From positions 372,001 through 436,000 of the forward strand of contig NZ_CAJQZC010000001.1 in the NCBI RefSeq assembly GCF_907164555.1: 64,000 bases of DNA. The letters are read 5' to 3'. The DNA is from Paraburkholderia saeva (GTDB lineage Bacteria; Pseudomonadota; Gammaproteobacteria; Burkholderiales; Burkholderiaceae). This document shows, piece by piece, positions 1 through 8,400 of the stretch; within the stretch, counting starts at the first letter, position 1, and the number at the start of each line of letters is the position of its first letter. The notes beneath the pieces were generated by a model. The model ran no database searches. It was not told the DNA's origin and worked only from the letters and a program-made list of their open reading frames with translations. The translations under genes and the position numbers were made by a program.

Positions 1-638
1 GCCAGCGTTGCACCAGCACGCGCCGCGTGATCGCGCATCGCAGCGTGGTCCGTGAGCTGACTGAGTTGCTGAAACAATCGTTCGCGCAGATCAAGGTAGG
101 CGATCCGCGTGAGCAGGACGCCGTGGTCGGTCCGTTGATCGATCGTGCCGCCGTCGGCGACTTCGCCAACGCAATCACGATGGCGCGCGAACTGGGCGGC
201 AACGTGGTGTATGGCGGCAAGCGGATCGACCGTCCTGGCTACTACGTCGAGCCGACCATCGTCACCGGTGTTCAGCCGCAATGGCAATGCGTGCAGCACG
301 AGACCTTCGCGCCAATTCTCTACGTGATGGTCTACGACGATCTCGAAGAAGCACTACGCATTCACAACGACGTACCGCAAGGGCTTGCGTCGGGCATTCA
401 CAGTATGCATCTGGGCAACATCGAACTGTTTCTTTCGGCAGCGGGCAGCGACTGCGGCATCGCCAAGGTCAACATGGGCACGACCGGTGCGGATGTCGGC
501 GCGGCGTTCGGCGGCGAGAAAGAAACAGGTGGTGGCCGTACGGCGGGATCGGACGCGTGGAAAGGCTACATGCGACGCCAGAGCGTCTGCGTGAACTGGG
601 GCGGTCAATCGCCCTGGGATGCACGCATCAAGCTCTGA
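1..638 (+). CDS. Aldehyde dehydrogenase, ALDH7-like, C-terminal part
   Basis: This is the C-terminal part of an NAD(P)-dependent aldehyde dehydrogenase; the gene begins before the window. The frame is open from base 3 and starts within the catalytic-cysteine motif QRCTSTRR, so about 212 residues remain of a usual 490-510. The following LIDRAAV and HETFAPILYV blocks, and a C-terminal GGEKETGGGR...SDAWKGYMRR segment, resemble ALDH7 enzymes such as aminoadipate-semialdehyde or piperideine-6-carboxylate dehydrogenases. ALDH7 members oxidise semialdehydes to carboxylates. It lies 36 bp upstream of a Rid-family gene on the same strand and is probably co-transcribed with the FAH-family enzyme and permease that follow. 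The family call is good; the substrate is unknown. Confidence 0.88.
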   Translation, partial: QRCTSTRRVIAHRSVVRELTELLKQSFAQIKVGDPREQDAVVGPLIDRAAVGDFANAITMARELGGNVVYGGKRIDRPGYYVEPTIVTGVQPQWQCVQHETFAPILYVMVYDDLEEALRIHNDVPQGLASGIHSMHLGNIELFLSAAGSDCGIAKVNMGTTGADVGAAFGGEKETGGGRTAGSDAWKGYMRRQSVCVNWGGQSPWDARIKL

Positions 639-674
639 ACCAACCGATTACCGAACTATCAGGAGAGTGCCGCA

Positions 675-1088
675 ATGGCAGCCAAGAAGGAACGCATCAT
701 TTCTGCGGCCGTGAACGAACCGCCCGCGCAACTCTGGTCGAACTGTCTGCGCGTGGGCGATGTTGCTTACGTGTCGGGCATGACCTCGCGCGGGCCGGAT
801 CGCGAGAGCGTGCTCGGCGATAACGAATACGAGCAGGCCAAAGTCGTGTTCCAGAAGATCAAGGACATGGTGGAAGCTGCGGGCGGTGTGATGGACGACG
901 TCGTGAAGATGACGATTTTCGTTACGCGTATCGGTCACAACACGGAAGTGTGGCGCGCTCGCAAGGAGTTCTTCACAGGTGATTTTCCCGCCTGCACGCT
1001 GGTTGAAGTGCGCTCGCTCGCGAAGCCGGAGATCCTGCTGGAGATCGAGGCTATCGCGCATATCGGATGCTCGGCGAACAAGGACTGA
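675..1088 (+). CDS. Rid (YjgF/YER057c/UK114) family protein
   Basis: A 137-residue single-domain Rid-family protein. Archetypal RidA enzymes form trimers and hydrolyse reactive enamines/imines to ketoacids. Family landmarks here are YVSGMTSRG near residues 32-40, the KIKDMVEAAGG helix near 61-71 and the EIEAIAHIG strand at 123-131. The arginine that binds substrate in RidA (E. coli Arg105, in FPARSCVEV) is replaced by Cys107 (FPACTLVEV), so this is not a classical imine deaminase and probably belongs to another Rid subgroup. Several such subgroups act in catabolic pathways for N-containing or aromatic compounds. An AGGAGA ribosome-binding site precedes the ATG. It ends 3 bp before the FAH-family gene, implying translational coupling. 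Confidence 0.88.
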   Translation: MAAKKERIISAAVNEPPAQLWSNCLRVGDVAYVSGMTSRGPDRESVLGDNEYEQAKVVFQKIKDMVEAAGGVMDDVVKMTIFVTRIGHNTEVWRARKEFFTGDFPACTLVEVRSLAKPEILLEIEAIAHIGCSANKD

Positions 1089-1091
1089 TCG

Positions 1092-1952
1092 ATGAAGCTG
1101 ATGTCTTATGTCACCTCGCAAGGCGCGAGCTATGGCCTCGTCGAAGGTGAACGGGTATACGACCTCGCGCTGCGTCTTGGGCCGTCGTGTCCGGATCTGA
1201 AGAGTGCGTTGGCGAATGATGCGCTTGCACGGATCGCTGGGCGTTTGATTGCGGGCGACGCGGATTTCCGCGTCAGCGACATCGTCTTCCTGCCGCTGAT
1301 TCCGAACCCGGGGCGGATCTTTTGCGTGGGTCTGAACTATAAGGCGCATCGCGAGGAAACGAACCGCGCGGATACGCCGGACCCGGTGCTGTTCATGCGC
1401 GGCGCGCAATCGCAGACTGGCCACGAACGGCCGCTGCTGTGCCCGATCGAATCGGACGCATTCGACTTCGAAGGCGAAATCGCGGCGGTGATCGGCACGG
1501 GCGGCCGACGTATCGACGAAGCGCGCGCGCTCACCCATGTGGCGGGACTGTCCTGCTACAACGATGGCTCGGTGCGTGACTGGCAGGCCCGCTCGACGCA
1601 GTGGACCGCCGGCAAAAACTTTCCGGCGACGGGTGCGTTCGGCCCGTGGCTGGTCACACCGGACGAATTGCCGCTGGATCGTGACATCTCGCTGGTGACG
1701 CGTCTGAACGGCAAGGAAGTGCAGCGCACGACGACCGACCTGATGACGTTCCCGCTCGCCAGGCTGGTTGCGTTCATTTCGACATTCACCACACTCGAAG
1801 CGGGCGACGTGATCGTGACGGGCACGCCGGGCGGTGTCGGCTTCAAGCGCACGCCACCCCTTTTCATGAAAGACGGCGATGTGGTCGAAGTCGAAGTGGA
1901 CGGTATTGGAACGTTGCGCAATCCGGTGATCAAAGAGCGGCGCGCGGCGTGA
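1092..1952 (+). CDS. Fumarylacetoacetate hydrolase (FAH) family protein
   Basis: A 286-residue FAH-fold metal-dependent hydrolase/isomerase. The family includes fumarylpyruvate hydrolases, acylpyruvases, ureidoglycolate lyase-like enzymes and 2-hydroxyhepta-2,4-diene-1,7-dioate isomerase. The N-terminal part is the short domain seen in the two-domain bacterial members. The conserved core includes CVGLNYKAHREE (78-89), a divalent-metal site with Glu127 and Glu129 (DFEGE) and Asp158 (CYNDGSVRD), AGKNFPATGAFGPW, and TGTPGGVGF near residue 250. The ATG lies 3 bp after the Rid stop codon, with AAGGA overlapping the previous gene's end. Its position between a Rid protein and an NCS1 permease suggests it cleaves a ring-opened intermediate of a small heterocycle or aromatic; the exact reaction cannot be read from sequence. 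Confidence 0.9.
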   Translation: MKLMSYVTSQGASYGLVEGERVYDLALRLGPSCPDLKSALANDALARIAGRLIAGDADFRVSDIVFLPLIPNPGRIFCVGLNYKAHREETNRADTPDPVLFMRGAQSQTGHERPLLCPIESDAFDFEGEIAAVIGTGGRRIDEARALTHVAGLSCYNDGSVRDWQARSTQWTAGKNFPATGAFGPWLVTPDELPLDRDISLVTRLNGKEVQRTTTDLMTFPLARLVAFISTFTTLEAGDVIVTGTPGGVGFKRTPPLFMKDGDVVEVEVDGIGTLRNPVIKERRAA

Positions 1953-2335
1953 CGTCCGAGGCGCGGCGTCGCGCCGTCAGCTGACGCACGTCGCGAATCA
2001 GGGGAGATGGAGGAGACACGTCGCGCTACCTGATTCGTGCACCATAAAAGCAATAGCAGTCAGTACTGCAAAGGAGGACGGAATGGAGCGTGCGGTCCAT
2101 TACCGGGCGTTCACCGTCGCTGTGCGAGGTTAAGCGGCATGGCGTGTGAGCGACGCGGTTCCGGGGCCGCAGCAAGGGTGTTGTGTCGCGTTGTCCAACC
2201 GTTACAGGGGCCGATTGCCATCGGCCTTTCCCTTATCCGTTTCCAGACCAGTAAGGGCTGGAAGCAGCAGCTTGCCGCGACTGCACAGGGTGGTCCGTCG
2301 GGTGCTGCATTCGCCTCATCAGGAGGAGTCGCAAC
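1953..2335 (+). promoter_or_regulatory. Long untranslated leader ahead of the permease gene
   Basis: This 383-bp stretch between the FAH-family gene and the permease has no convincing gene. It contains a perfect 7-bp stem GGCCGAT/ATCGGCC with a TGCC tetraloop (2209-2226), followed by TTTCCCTTAT, which resembles a weak intrinsic terminator about 110 bp before the permease start. An AGGAGG ribosome-binding site lies at 2321-2326. A leader of this length with an internal terminator-like hairpin could be an attenuator or riboswitch controlling the transporter. I did not recognise a known riboswitch class in it. Confidence 0.35.
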
Positions 2336-3934
2336 ATGCATGTCCATAAACAACAGGCGCCTGCCTTGCGCGTCAGCGCAACCGAAGATCCGGTCGCCGC
2401 GGCCAAACAGCGCCAGGCCGATTACGTCAACCACGCCGTGCCGCTCACCGCACGTGTGGGACGCTGGCAACTCACCATGTCCTACTGGTCGCTGTTGAGC
2501 GCGATGTGCTGGGTGTTCTTCGGCGCGCTGGCCGCCACGCTGTACGGTACGGTCCCCGCGCTGATCGCGCTCGCTGTCACCATTGCGTGCATGTCGCTGC
2601 TTGGGCCGATGTTCACCCGCAATAGCGTACTCGGCGGTTTGAGCAGTACGCTGCTGTCGCGTCGCCCGTTCGGACTGCTCGGCGGTACGCTGACCTCCCT
2701 GCTGATGGCCGCGATGGTCACGTACTACACGATCTTCGAGAGCAGCACGCTCGCGGTCTCGCTCAAGCTGTATTTTGGCGGCGGACTGCCCATGTGGTTC
2801 TGGTATGCGCTGGTGTCGCTGGCGATGCTGCCGCTCATGCTGGGCAGCGTACAGAGCTGGATGGCGAAGCTGAACGGCTTTCTGTTGCCGTTCTACGTCG
2901 TCGGACTGGCGGCGGTGGTGGGTATGGCCGTGTTCCACACGGATCAGGGCAGTGCGTGGCTGCATTTCAGCGGCGTCGTTCCGCAGGTCGCCCGTCCCAT
3001 TCCGGGCTGGCTAATGGGCTTTTGCCTGCTGATGGGCACGTGGCCGCTGATTCTGACGGGTACCGATTTCGCACGCTTCGGCAAGGTCGAGGACAGCGGC
3101 TTTCATGAACACACGACCTTTGGTTTTCTGTTCTATCTCTGGCTGTACGGCGCGAACGGTCTCGCTGGCATCTATCTGGTCCGCACGATGCTGCCGCATG
3201 ATCCGACTCAGGAGGCGGGTGTCGTACAGGCGATTCTGTCGAGCGGAGGCTTGCTCGGATTGCTGTTGATCATCGTCACGCAAACCCGTATCAGCACACT
3301 GAACTACTACGAGGCGTCGATGAACTTCGAGCGCCTTGCAGCGGGCACGCTCGGTATCAAGCTCGGACGCATGGCGTGGGTGCTGATTGTCGGCGTACTG
3401 ACTTTCGTGCTGATGCTCACTGACGTATTCAGCTATCTGATGCGCGCATTGCAGTGGCAGAGCGCGTTCTTCCTAGGTTGGATCGCGATCGTGGCGACCC
3501 ACCTCTGGCTCAATCCGCATGAGCGAAAAGATGGCCTCGAGTTTCGCGCGAATCGTGTGGCGCTCGTTACGCCGGGGTTGATCGCATGGATCATTTCGGG
3601 TGCCGTGGGCATTGCTCTCACGGAAAGCAGGTCGGTGCCTGCGCTCGCCAACGCGCTTGCTTCGCCTATTTCCCTGGTTGTCGGGGTAGGCCTTTATCTG
3701 CTGCTGTGGAAACTGATGCCGGTGCGCGCCCGAGGTCACGCGCTGGATCCTCGCCGTGAAGTGAGTGATCCGCGCCACGCCTGGATCGAGTGCGCGAGTT
3801 GCAACAATGGCTACACAGCCTATGAGACGGATCGCGACCCGCAACAGGGTAGTGCGATTTGTGACGAGTGCGCGACTTTGACGTGCATGGGTGTGCGCAG
3901 CGCGTCTCCGCTCTCTGCAGCAACCGCTGATTGA
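2336..3934 (+). CDS. NCS1-family nucleobase/cytosine permease with C-terminal Cys-rich tail
   Basis: A 532-residue inner-membrane transporter of the nucleobase:cation symporter-1 family (cytosine, purine, allantoin or hydantoin type). About twelve hydrophobic segments span roughly residues 45-460; the first begins near YWSLLSAMCWVFFGA. An additional hydrophilic C-terminal extension carries Cys486-x2-Cys489 and Cys509-x2-Cys512 plus Cys517, a pattern like a small zinc ribbon or rubredoxin knuckle, which ordinary NCS1 carriers lack. The start is fixed by AGGAGG ten bases upstream of ATG. The preceding genes encode a Rid protein, an FAH-family enzyme and an aldehyde dehydrogenase, and a porin follows, so this carrier probably imports the compound that the unit degrades. 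Substrate unknown. Confidence 0.9.
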   Translation: MHVHKQQAPALRVSATEDPVAAAKQRQADYVNHAVPLTARVGRWQLTMSYWSLLSAMCWVFFGALAATLYGTVPALIALAVTIACMSLLGPMFTRNSVLGGLSSTLLSRRPFGLLGGTLTSLLMAAMVTYYTIFESSTLAVSLKLYFGGGLPMWFWYALVSLAMLPLMLGSVQSWMAKLNGFLLPFYVVGLAAVVGMAVFHTDQGSAWLHFSGVVPQVARPIPGWLMGFCLLMGTWPLILTGTDFARFGKVEDSGFHEHTTFGFLFYLWLYGANGLAGIYLVRTMLPHDPTQEAGVVQAILSSGGLLGLLLIIVTQTRISTLNYYEASMNFERLAAGTLGIKLGRMAWVLIVGVLTFVLMLTDVFSYLMRALQWQSAFFLGWIAIVATHLWLNPHERKDGLEFRANRVALVTPGLIAWIISGAVGIALTESRSVPALANALASPISLVVGVGLYLLLWKLMPVRARGHALDPRREVSDPRHAWIECASCNNGYTAYETDRDPQQGSAICDECATLTCMGVRSASPLSAATAD

Positions 3935-3945
3935 TTCAAGATGGG

Positions 3946-3978
3946 TCCTTATCCGCTCGCTTTATGAGTGGATAAGGA
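3946..3978 (+). terminator. Inverted repeat after permease gene
   Basis: A 13-bp stem (TCCTTATCCGCTC pairing with GAGTGGATAAGGA, one G-U pair) around a 7-base loop lies 12 bp after the permease stop. No T-tract follows, so it may be a 3' mRNA stabiliser or processing hairpin between permease and porin rather than a strong intrinsic terminator. Confidence 0.5.
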
Positions 3979-4006
3979 ACGTGACGGCGGTGCGTGTCTC
4001 GTCGAT

Positions 4007-4038
4007 TCAATTCGTATATCTGATCAATTCGTATATCT
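4007..4038 (+). repeat. Two 15-bp direct repeats upstream of porin gene
   Basis: TCAATTCGTATATCT occurs at 4007-4021 and again at 4024-4038, a 17-bp period, in an AT-rich patch 45-76 bp before the porin start codon. The spacing of under two helical turns and the promoter position suggest a tandem regulator-binding site. The regulator is not identifiable. Confidence 0.6.
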
Positions 4039-4082
4039 AATTAAAAGTTGAAATTTGAAATCGGGTTTAAGGAGAGCAGGTA

Positions 4083-5198
4083 ATGAAGATGTCGCTAAAG
4101 TGGTGGGGGGCGCTGATCGTGTGCGCGGGTGCGCAGGCACAGGCGCAGGCGGACACGGGCAATAACAGCGTGACGCTGTTCGGCGTGATGGACGCGGGCA
4201 TCACCTATGTCAGCAATGAAGGTGGCCACGGCAATGCAAAGTTCGACGACGGTATCCTTTCGCCGAACATGTTCGGGTTGAAGGGTAACGAAGACCTGGG
4301 CGGCGGATTACATGCTGTATTCACGCTGGTCAATCAATTTGCAGTTGGGACGGGCGCGATTCAGCCACCTGGTAAAGGCATCTTCGGCCGCAACGCGTGG
4401 ATTGGACTCGACAGCGATCAATACGGAAAATTGACGCTCGGAAATCAGTATGACTTCATGACCGACGCGCTGTTTTTTGGACGTACCGATGCGGCGATGT
4501 CGGTGGGCGGCCTCTACAATTTCCGCGCGGGTCCGTTCAACAAGATCGCGATTCCTTATAACCCGCCATACGCAGGGCAGTTCGACTGGGATCGTATGTC
4601 AGGACAAACGGTCACCAATTCCGTCAAGTACTCGTCACCGTCGCTGGCGGGCTTCCGTTTCGGCATGCTGTACGGCTTCGGCGGCGTACCGGGGTCGATC
4701 GGTAGTGGCAATACGGTTAGCGCGGGCATCAATTACGACAACGGACCGTTTGGCGCGGCTGCGGCCTACACCGAGGCAAAGTATCTGAGCGCGGGCGCGC
4801 CTGAAGTCGGCATCCGCAACTGGGGCGTCGGTGCGCACTATCAACTCGGTAGCCTGACGACCAATGCCCTCATCACAACGGTTCGCAATACGCAGAACGG
4901 CGGTGCAATTGCAGAGGGCGAAATCGGCGTCGAATATCTCGTGACGCCGAGCGTGCAGTTGGGCGCGGACTATATGTACATGAAGGGCAACGACTTCCTG
5001 AACAATAACCACGCTCATCAGGTAACCGCAGTGGCGGATTACTTCCTGTCGAAGCGTACGCTGGTGTATGTGGAGGCGGTGTATCAGCGCACCAATTCGG
5101 GTGCGCAGGCGTTGATCAGCGGTGTGCTCGATGCTGACGGAACATCGAGCGGGCCGAGCCAGTTCCTTACCCGAGTGGGTGTCGAGACGCGTTTCTAG
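4083..5198 (+). CDS. Outer-membrane porin, Burkholderia OmpC-like type
   Basis: A 371-residue trimeric general-diffusion porin of the Gram-negative porin family common in Burkholderiaceae. A signal peptide covers about residues 1-23 (MKMSLKWWGALIVCAGAQAQAQA). The mature protein begins with the typical SVTLFGVMDAGI strand, has the loop-3 style FGRNAWIGL segment and ends in VGVETRF, a C-terminal phenylalanine needed for BAM-dependent insertion. A GGAGAG ribosome-binding site precedes the ATG. The tandem direct repeats just upstream suggest its own promoter. It probably supplies the outer-membrane step for the permease-linked catabolic unit. Confidence 0.93.
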   Translation: MKMSLKWWGALIVCAGAQAQAQADTGNNSVTLFGVMDAGITYVSNEGGHGNAKFDDGILSPNMFGLKGNEDLGGGLHAVFTLVNQFAVGTGAIQPPGKGIFGRNAWIGLDSDQYGKLTLGNQYDFMTDALFFGRTDAAMSVGGLYNFRAGPFNKIAIPYNPPYAGQFDWDRMSGQTVTNSVKYSSPSLAGFRFGMLYGFGGVPGSIGSGNTVSAGINYDNGPFGAAAAYTEAKYLSAGAPEVGIRNWGVGAHYQLGSLTTNALITTVRNTQNGGAIAEGEIGVEYLVTPSVQLGADYMYMKGNDFLNNNHAHQVTAVADYFLSKRTLVYVEAVYQRTNSGAQALISGVLDADGTSSGPSQFLTRVGVETRF

Positions 5199-5265
5199 AC
5201 TGGCACTGACGGACTTCGCGCGGCACGGTCCATGGCTCGGCGCGGTTGAGGCCAAAGTGGACGGG

Positions 5266-5290
5266 GCCGCCCGATCGGGCGGCTTTCGGG
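5266..5290 (+). terminator. Terminator-like hairpin after porin
   Basis: A perfect palindrome GCCGCCCGATCGGGCGGC (5266-5283) is followed by TTTC. It sits between the convergent porin and autotransporter genes and could end transcription of the porin. Confidence 0.55.
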
Positions 5291-5401
5291 AGCACTGTGA
5301 GGTGGCAGAAACGGAACGGCGCGAGGACGCGACAGGTGCGCGACGTAGTCACATTTTTTGCCGCGTCGATTTCCGATATCCCGTTCAGCGCAAACGGGTC
5401 G

Positions 5402-8400
5402 CTAGAAAAGGTACCGTCCGCCAAGGTTAAATAGCCATGCGCGAAATCCGGCGTTGCCGATCGCCTGCTGCCAGGAAACGCGTCCGTAGAGCGACATCCT
5501 TGGTGTGACGGTGCCGTTTATGCCCGCGGAAAACTGCAATGCATCGCCTGCCTTCCCCGAAACGAAATTTGCATCGGCAACCTGTACGTTGGTACCGTCG
5601 GTGAACGAGTGCAGCAGATCGATTGCGCCATACGGTGTGACGCGGCCTTTGTCGAGTTCGAATGGACGGGTAAGTCTCACGCCGAGCCGACCGGTCAACT
5701 GGTTCTGCGCGCCGATGTTGACGGGCAGTTCGTCGATATCTGTTTCGTTGCGAAAGCTCAGGTGCTGACCGACCAGTTGTACCTGGGGCTCCAGGTTCAG
5801 GCCGGCTGCCAGCGCGAAGGGGTAGCCACCTTCGACCGACGCTGCGTACGCGTTGCCGTTCAGATTCATTGCTTTCCCTCGCGCGTCGGTGTTCACCTGG
5901 CCGTCGAACCACCCGACCGACAGAATACTGTCGACGTACCAGCCTTTTTGGTTCTGGTAAGTGGCGTAGCCGGACAGTCGATATATAGTTGATTGTCCGC
6001 TGCTCTCGCCATCGACGGCCTCGGGTGTGAAGTTCAGCCAGCCCATCGTGCCGGCGAGGCCGAAGCGCCAGATGCTGCCGTTGTCGTCCCGATGTTTGTA
6101 GAGGTTGCCCCCGACCTGAATGGCAGAGTAGTTGCCGGTCGCGTTATAGCCGTAGCTGGTGAAATTCTGATTGGTCGTGTAATGAAATGTGCCGCCGTAG
6201 GCGCGAAAGAACATCTCGCCCGGTCCATTGTCTCGTGCCAGGTCGCGGTCATCGCGAACTTCACCGAGCCGGCGGTGCAGCGTGTCGATGTCGACGAGGC
6301 CAGCGTAGAGCAGAGCCGCGGGAGCCGTCAGATACGACGCAACCTGGGGCGCCACGGCAAGACGCGCGTCGGGCGGGACGATTACATCCTGTCCTGGCGT
6401 TGGAGTTGGAGTTGGTGTTGGTGTTGGAGTTGGAGTTGGAGTTGGAGTTGGAGTCGGAGTCGGTGTTGGAGTTGGCGATGGGTCGGGATCGACATCGCCT
6501 CCGGGCGTCACATAGGCAGTTTGCAACCGATAATCCCAGGCGTTGGCATTGCCGCCAACTAGAGACTGCGAAGAATCCGCTATTCCGTGATTTGAACCTA
6601 GACCGTACGCGTACAGCCGGTACTGGTATGGCGAGTGCGGGCCGGCGACATAATCGCCCGCCAGTTGAAACGCCTGCTGCGTTGAGCTTCCCCCGACCTG
6701 CACGACCGAGATGCCTTCGTCCGCGTTGATGACGCCCGTCGGCGACGTGATGGCATCCGCGCTATCCGGTGTGGGCCTGATGTCGATGACCGTTGAGCCT
6801 GTCGCATTGCCGCGAACAAGCAGCCGGTCTGTCTGCTGATTGGCAAGCGGGCCGCCTGCGTTGAGCAGCGTATTGAGCCGCACCGTCGCGTTGTCCCCGG
6901 CATAGTTCGCCGCTATCGTCAGGGCTTTGAACGCGTGATTGACCGGCTCTGAAAACGCGATCAGGCTCGCATCGTTGCTCAGGTTCGTCACATTCGACGT
7001 GGCGTTCAGGTTCCAGCTGGAAGCGCCCTGCAGGGTGAGGTTGAGCGCTTTTGACGTGGTGGTGCTGGCTGCCCCCGTTAGCATAGATCCACTATTGAGC
7101 GTCAAATCGAAGCTCGAGGCGCCTTCCGCGAGCAGATCGCCGGTCACGTCAAACTTTCCGCTTCCGCTGAATACGCCTGTGCCAGACGAGTGAATCGCAT
7201 ACGCACCTGCCGCAACCGAGTTGATTGTGGCACCCGCATTGAAGTTCAGTGAGCCCTTGGAGACAACCGCGGCGTCTGCGCCCGCCGCGGCTATCGTGCT
7301 CGGAGCGGAAAACGTAACCGTCGCGCCTGCCACGTTCACACCGGCGTTGGACGCATTGATAACAGAGGTGCCTCCAAAATTGACGGTACCTGAAGACGCA
7401 TTGACCCCGTTCGCTCCGGAAGTAATCTGGGTCGTGCCATTGAGATTCGATGTTCCGCCAGTCGAGTTGATGCCGTGGCTCGTCGCGCTGATTTGCGTCG
7501 CGCCGCTGAACGTTGTTGCACCACCCGTCACCCATAGCCCGTAATCGGACGTACCCGTCGCATTCAACGTGGCCGGGCCGGTGAAAGTGGCGGTGCCTTT
7601 GTCGACACGTACCGCGGCGACACTGCTGGCATTCGTAGAAAGGCTGGTCGTCCCGGAGAAATTCGCGACGCCTGGCGAGCCGGTACTTGAGTTCGATGCG
7701 AGCCAGACACCATATCCGCCCTTTGCTGAATTCACGTCGACGCTCAGACCGTTGAGGAAGTTCACCGTGCCGCCCGTCACGCGGACTCCGCCGCCGGTGG
7801 CCGAGGCACCGCTCACCGAAATAGTAGTCAGGCCGCCGAAATTGGTGGTGCCGCTGTTCGAATCGACACCGTACGCGCCCACTGCTTCAGTGGGGTAAAG
7901 CGAAAGTATGCTCGGCCCCAGATACGTCACTGTGCCGGTGCCACCCGAGGTCGTGATATTGACCGGCCCCGTAAACGTGATGATGCCGCTTGTCGAATTG
8001 CTGTACACCCCAAACGCAGCTGATCCCGTGGTGGAGATTTGCGTTGAACCCTTGACGGTGATTTGCGCACCGGGACCTGCGACGCCCGACGTCGACGAAT
8101 TCCACACGCCAAAGCCCGATTCGTAGCGGCTACCACTCGTGCTGGTGTTGACGGTCGAGCTAACCGTACTGACGCTGAGATCACCGTCGAAAAGCAGCGA
8201 ACCCGCAACCCCACGCATGCCGGCTGCGCCGCTAGCCGACGTTGTCCTGATTGTGGTGTTGCCGGTAATTTCAGTTGTTCCCGTGCCGTCCTGGCGAATT
8301 CCGAAGCCCTGATCGCCGGTGGTCGTCAACGTCGCGTTGCCATTGACCTTGATCGTGTTGTTATCCGTTCCGCTCCACAACGCATATCCACGCACCTGTG

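Noticed and set aside
6396..6473. Hexamer array considered as a CRISPR-like or operator repeat
   Set aside because: There are no spacers, and the array is in frame encoding a Thr-Pro linker of the autotransporter.
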